Of a DNA stretch of 64,000 bases, positions 60,897-64,000 are shown in pieces; position 1 is the first letter of the stretch, and every line of letters begins with the position of its first letter. The notes beneath the pieces are model-generated. The model did no database searches. It was not told the DNA's origin and saw only the letters and a program-made list of their open reading frames with translations. The DNA comes from Metaphire vulgaris (Eukaryota > Annelida > Clitellata > Crassiclitellata > Megascolecidae). A program made the translations under genes and the position numbers. Location of the stretch: assembly GCA_018105865.1 (NCBI GenBank), contig CM030868.1, positions 10,645,745 through 10,709,744 of the forward strand, written 5' to 3'.

Positions 60897-61971
60897 TTGT
60901 TCGAATACATCTAGTAAACTGAATTTCTTGTGTGCTTTGTTCTAATTTTAAAATCTCCGTTATGCTCCTTTAAATAAATTGATGTTTCTTGACCATAAAC
61001 TCGCCACATACATAGGCTAACACAAACTGTTAGAACTATTGGCACAAAGACGACTGCCATGTTTAAATAAAACAACATACAGTATATTAAATGCCACGAG
61101 GCACGAAAACGACTCAGAAACAAGAAGAGGGACGCCAGCTTATCAAATCAGACGACTTCCTAAGCTGGCGCCATCTGACGTCAGTGTAAAAATCTGTACG
61201 CGATGGAGCTATTTCGTGCTCATTTTCGGATTCAGTATGCTGAAAAACATAAAGGAAGGCCAAACTTGTGGAAAAAGCTTTTCCTGTGTAGACCTGTGTT
61301 ATTAAGCTGTGGTCCAGAACTTATGCACTTCGTTACGCAAACTAACACTGCAGATTATTACCAGTTAGCCTAGCCTACTAAAGCAGTAGGCTTAAAAATA
61401 ATGTAATCTTGATAAAAAGTACTTCAAATGCCCCTGGAAATTGCACGTGCTAGTGCTACCATATAGTTAGGGAAATATACATAGCGAAAGCAGGCTTTGG
61501 ACAGAGAATGTTTCTCTTCTCCTGCTTCTCCCTTTACTATCCTAGATTCTTTAACGTCAATTTTAAAATATCAAATATCTAACTTATCAAACGCGCAATT
61601 ATTTTGTTCGACAAGAACTTGATCTTTTCATTAGAGGTGGGTCGATTAATCGAAATCGAAATCGTAATCGCGATTTTTGGAAAAACCGAAATCGAAATCG
61701 ACACGATTATCAAATAAATCGAAATAATCGGTAATCGTCGAAAAAATAATCTAAATCGCGATTATTTTTCGATTATTCCCGTAAGTTATATTATACAATA
61801 TTTCCGATTCAAAGAAAGATCAATTTACCGTTGATTATCAGATTTTCATTGAAAATGGATTCAACAGCGTCTAAAGACAGGTACCATCTTTCTGTGTTTG
61901 ACAGCAGCTTTCGATACGGTGTGTCAGGTGGGTTTAATGTACAAACTCTCGCTCAACTTGCCACCCTGGTT

Positions 61972-62150
61972 CAGTGGCGGCTCTAGGATTTGGCAAGTGG
62001 GGGGCATTGGGGTGGCAACTTGCCAACTTATAATCATGGGGGCCAACCAGTTGTTGTTTAATGTATGTAGCATTAAGTATAGGGTCTCAACTGGGGGGCA
62101 GGCACTCAATAGACAAGGGCCCCCTCTGGCCCCCGGTGTAGCCGCCACTG
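61972..62150. mobile_element. hAT-type MITE, CAGTGGCGGCTCTA ends, nested in the LINE
   Basis: Ends CAGTGGCGGCTCTAGG and TGTAGCCGCCACTG, perfect duplication CCCTGGTT (61964-61971 and 62151-62158). Same family as 3022 and 16532. Confidence 0.94.
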
Positions 62151-62394
62151 CCCTGGTTCTGTCAACTTGTGGAATTACTCATCTCTGAGAGACGGTTCTG
62201 AGTTCACTTGGGAGAAGATGTCAGCTCCTGGAGAAACGGTCTAACACAGTGTTCAGTTCTAGCACCTATGTTATTCAATTTGTAGGCTTATAGGCCTACA
62301 CACGACTTAACCTGATACCATCAGTAGGAAGTTTGGATACGCTGACAATATCGGTCTTGCCACCCAGGCTCGATCCTTTAAGGAGATGGAAGAC

Positions 62395-63107
62395 CAGGGT
62401 TATTTCTAGGATTGTGAATTTGGGTGGGGTGTTGGGAAAATCTGGGGGTGTTTATTTCTAGGATTGTAGGATTGTGAATTTGAGGGTGTCGGCAAAATCA
62501 GGGGGTGTCGAAATTTGGAGGTCTCTACCGAAAAAGGCTGACAAGCAAAAAAACGTTATAGAGACTCACACAAAGTCTGACACGCAAAAAAGTCATCCGA
62601 GGATAAAAGTTGTGGGGTGTATTTCTCCATTAGGGGCAGGCCCCTTCAGAGACTGAAGGAGGCCCAGGCCAGTTGGAATTTCGAGGCCTCTCCTAAATTT
62701 AGAGGCCTCTCCTAGCCTTCCCAACAATTAAAATTTTGACAAGCGAAAAAAGGTAATCACCAATTTTGAGGACCGCAGAATACCTTCCTAGCTTTCCCAA
62801 AATCTCAAAATTGTCAACAGGCAAAAAAGGTCATCACCAAATTTTGAGGCCCCTTCTAGTAGTAGCTATCTAGCTTTTATGCTCTCCCAGAATTCTAGAC
62901 AAGGAAACAAAGGGAGGCCCCCAAATGATGGAGGCCAGGGCCGAATGGCCCTCCTGGCCCCCTCTGAACTGGCCTGTTTGGGGTGTTCAGGGCTAATCAA
63001 TATGCATTCTGTATGCATACCATTGTCACATTACCAAATTTTAGGGGGTGTCGACCTCAAATTGGGGGGGGGGGTGTTGGGGTGTTAGTGGTGTAGAAAT
63101 ATCCCTG
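62395..63107. mobile_element. hAT-type MITE, CAGGGTTATTTCTA family, nested in the LINE
   Basis: Ends CAGGGTTATTTCTAGG and TAGAAATATCCCTG; duplication TGGAAGAC/TTGAAGAC (7 of 8). The LINE frame resumes exactly after it. Hosts 62637-62976. Confidence 0.92.
62637..62976. mobile_element. MITE with CAGGCCMSTTCAGAG ends, fourth nesting level
   Basis: Ends CAGGCCCCTTCAGAG and CTCTGAACTGGCCTG; flanks TTAGGGG and TTTGGGG. The uninterrupted relative at 23265 lacks it at the matching point (CCATTTGGGGGGTG). Shared motif at about 62736 and 62817. Confidence 0.85.
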
Positions 63108-63354
63108 TTGAAGACCAACTGAACATCGATACACAGAGGATTGCCGAATACTGTAAAATATGGCGGGAAAGACAGTTTCTAAAGGTACTGTGAAATAATC
63201 GAAATCGAAATCGCGATTATATAAAAAACCGTAATCGTAATCGAAATCGTAATTGTGAAAAATAATCGAAAATAATCGTAATCGTAATCGTAAAAAATAA
63301 TCGTAATCGACCCAGCTCTACTTTTCATAGAGAATCGGCCAACTTGTAGTTGTA

Positions 63355-63450
63355 GAAAGGTTTTTAGAACTTTTCCGGAAGTTTCCGAAAGTTTCCGGAA
63401 ATTTCCGGAATATTTCCTGCCATTCTAATTTTCCGGAAAAGTTTCATCCC
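63355..63450. repeat. TTTCCGGAA tandem tract
   Basis: Diverged tandem of GTTTCCGGAAATTTCC; probably a fragment of another MITE, ends not defined. Confidence 0.6.
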
Positions 63451-63682
63451 TAATCCTAACCCTTTAACGTCAATTTTAAAATATCAAATATCTAACTTAT
63501 CAAACGCGCAATTCTTTTGTTCGACAAGAACTTGATCTTTCATAGAGAATCGGCCAACTTGTAGATGGTTGGACTTATCAAATATCGAAATATTACATTT
63601 TTTAGCATTTGTCTTGACAATTTTTTTCCTATATTGAATTGTGACATTGACGATCTTTGGTTCTGACTTTGATACTAATAAA

Positions 63683-63707
63683 CAGATTGATTGATCGATC
63701 GATTGAA

Positions 63708-63747
<40 letters not shown>
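63683..63747. repeat. (GATT)n microsatellite
   Basis: GATTGATT units with a few GATC variants. Confidence 0.95.
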
Positions 63748-63884
63748 CTCCCTCCTGAGCATCTAACATTCTGGAAAGCGACACACAACTTGATCTGCTC
63801 CATGCTTTCAGTTGAAACTAGGCCTAGGGTCTATAGTTATCCGAATAAAACTAACATCACATTTCTATTTAATAATATAGGCCT

Positions 63885-63945
63885 AATAACGTGATGTGAT
63901 TTAAAGTAGTTTAGGAGACTAAGTAAGCCTGTGTGAATAGGAATA
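63885..63945 (-). mobile_element. LINE 3' tail, solo, reverse orientation
   Basis: GATGTGATTTAAAGTAG and GGAGACTAAGTAAGCCTGTG match the reverse complement of the tail at 17809. Confidence 0.75.
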
Positions 63946-64000
63946 CATCTGCCTATTTAAACCAATCGAATATACTCATATTGATTACTGTTACTTTAAA

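Larger units (their letters stand above)
61860..63190 (+). mobile_element. LINE RT fragment inside the hAT element, split twice
   Basis: Reading across insertions: [12 protein letters not shown] motif at 61900-61920, then QCSVLAPMLFNL (62245-62282), RKFGYADNIGLATQARSF (62322-62380) and, after 63115, EDQLNIDTQRIAEYCKIWR. Frames are broken; FADD reads YADN. Confidence 0.82.
61632..63320. mobile_element. hAT-type element with AATCGAAATCG repeats, hosting a LINE and MITEs
   Basis: Ends TAGAGGTGGGTCGATTA and TAATCGACCCAGCTCTA, perfect duplication CTTTTCAT (61624-61631 and 63321-63328). Subterminal AATCGAAATCGTAATCG arrays lie at both ends. The middle holds a LINE RT fragment (about 61860-63190) with its own insertions. 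Confidence 0.93.
61550..63565. repeat. Tandem duplication of about 110 bp, one copy split by a hAT element
   Basis: TTAACGTCAATTTTAAAATA through AGAACTTGATC and AGAGAATCGGCCAACTTGTA occurs at 63466-63563, and also at 61550-61631 continued at 63321-63353. The 61632-63320 element lies inside the first copy. Confidence 0.9.

Overview
The window is nuclear DNA of an animal: split genes with GT-AG introns, long AT-rich introns, many non-LTR retrotransposon fragments, hAT-type MITEs with 8-bp target duplications, and long (TAA)n, (AT)n and (ATC)n tracts. The extracellular modules (MAM, kringle, ASIC-type channel) and a CARD gene suggest a marine invertebrate, possibly a deuterostome such as an echinoderm. 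That placement is inference; the species cannot be named. No tRNA, rRNA, CRISPR or bacterial operon structure was seen.

Two multi-exon genes on the + strand explain almost all credible coding sequence. Gene 1 (about 8.0-37.2 kb; the 5' part, including the first membrane segment, was not found) is a DEG/ENaC/ASIC-type sodium channel. In order, its exons encode a possible CUB-like domain, a MAM-like segment, the first half of a MAM domain, a complete six-cysteine kringle, the second half of a MAM domain, and then the channel ectodomain and second membrane segment. A predicted helical insertion of nearly 500 residues lies just before the last ectodomain strand. Splice phases agree across all 16 exons except at one gap (19.0-25.6 kb), where a small exon is missing.

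Gene 2 (44.4-58.9 kb) appears complete: a two-exon CARD, a Ser/Thr/Pro-rich linker that includes four homologous 39-45 nt mini-exons, and a final exon for an NHL-like beta-propeller. Nine exons join in frame to about 521 residues. This CARD-linker-propeller design is the best candidate for an undescribed innate immunity or cell-death adaptor.

The rest is mobile DNA: LINE fragments of at least four lineages (0-1.2, 4.4-7.3, 9.9-11.5, 19.3-27.2, 33-34, 40.6-43.7, 46.9-49.9, 59 and 62 kb) and about 25 MITEs with terminal inverted repeats and target duplications, several nested two to four deep. A motif close to TGACAAGCAAAAAAGGT recurs inside many MITEs whose ends are otherwise unrelated; this is the most unusual non-genic signal.
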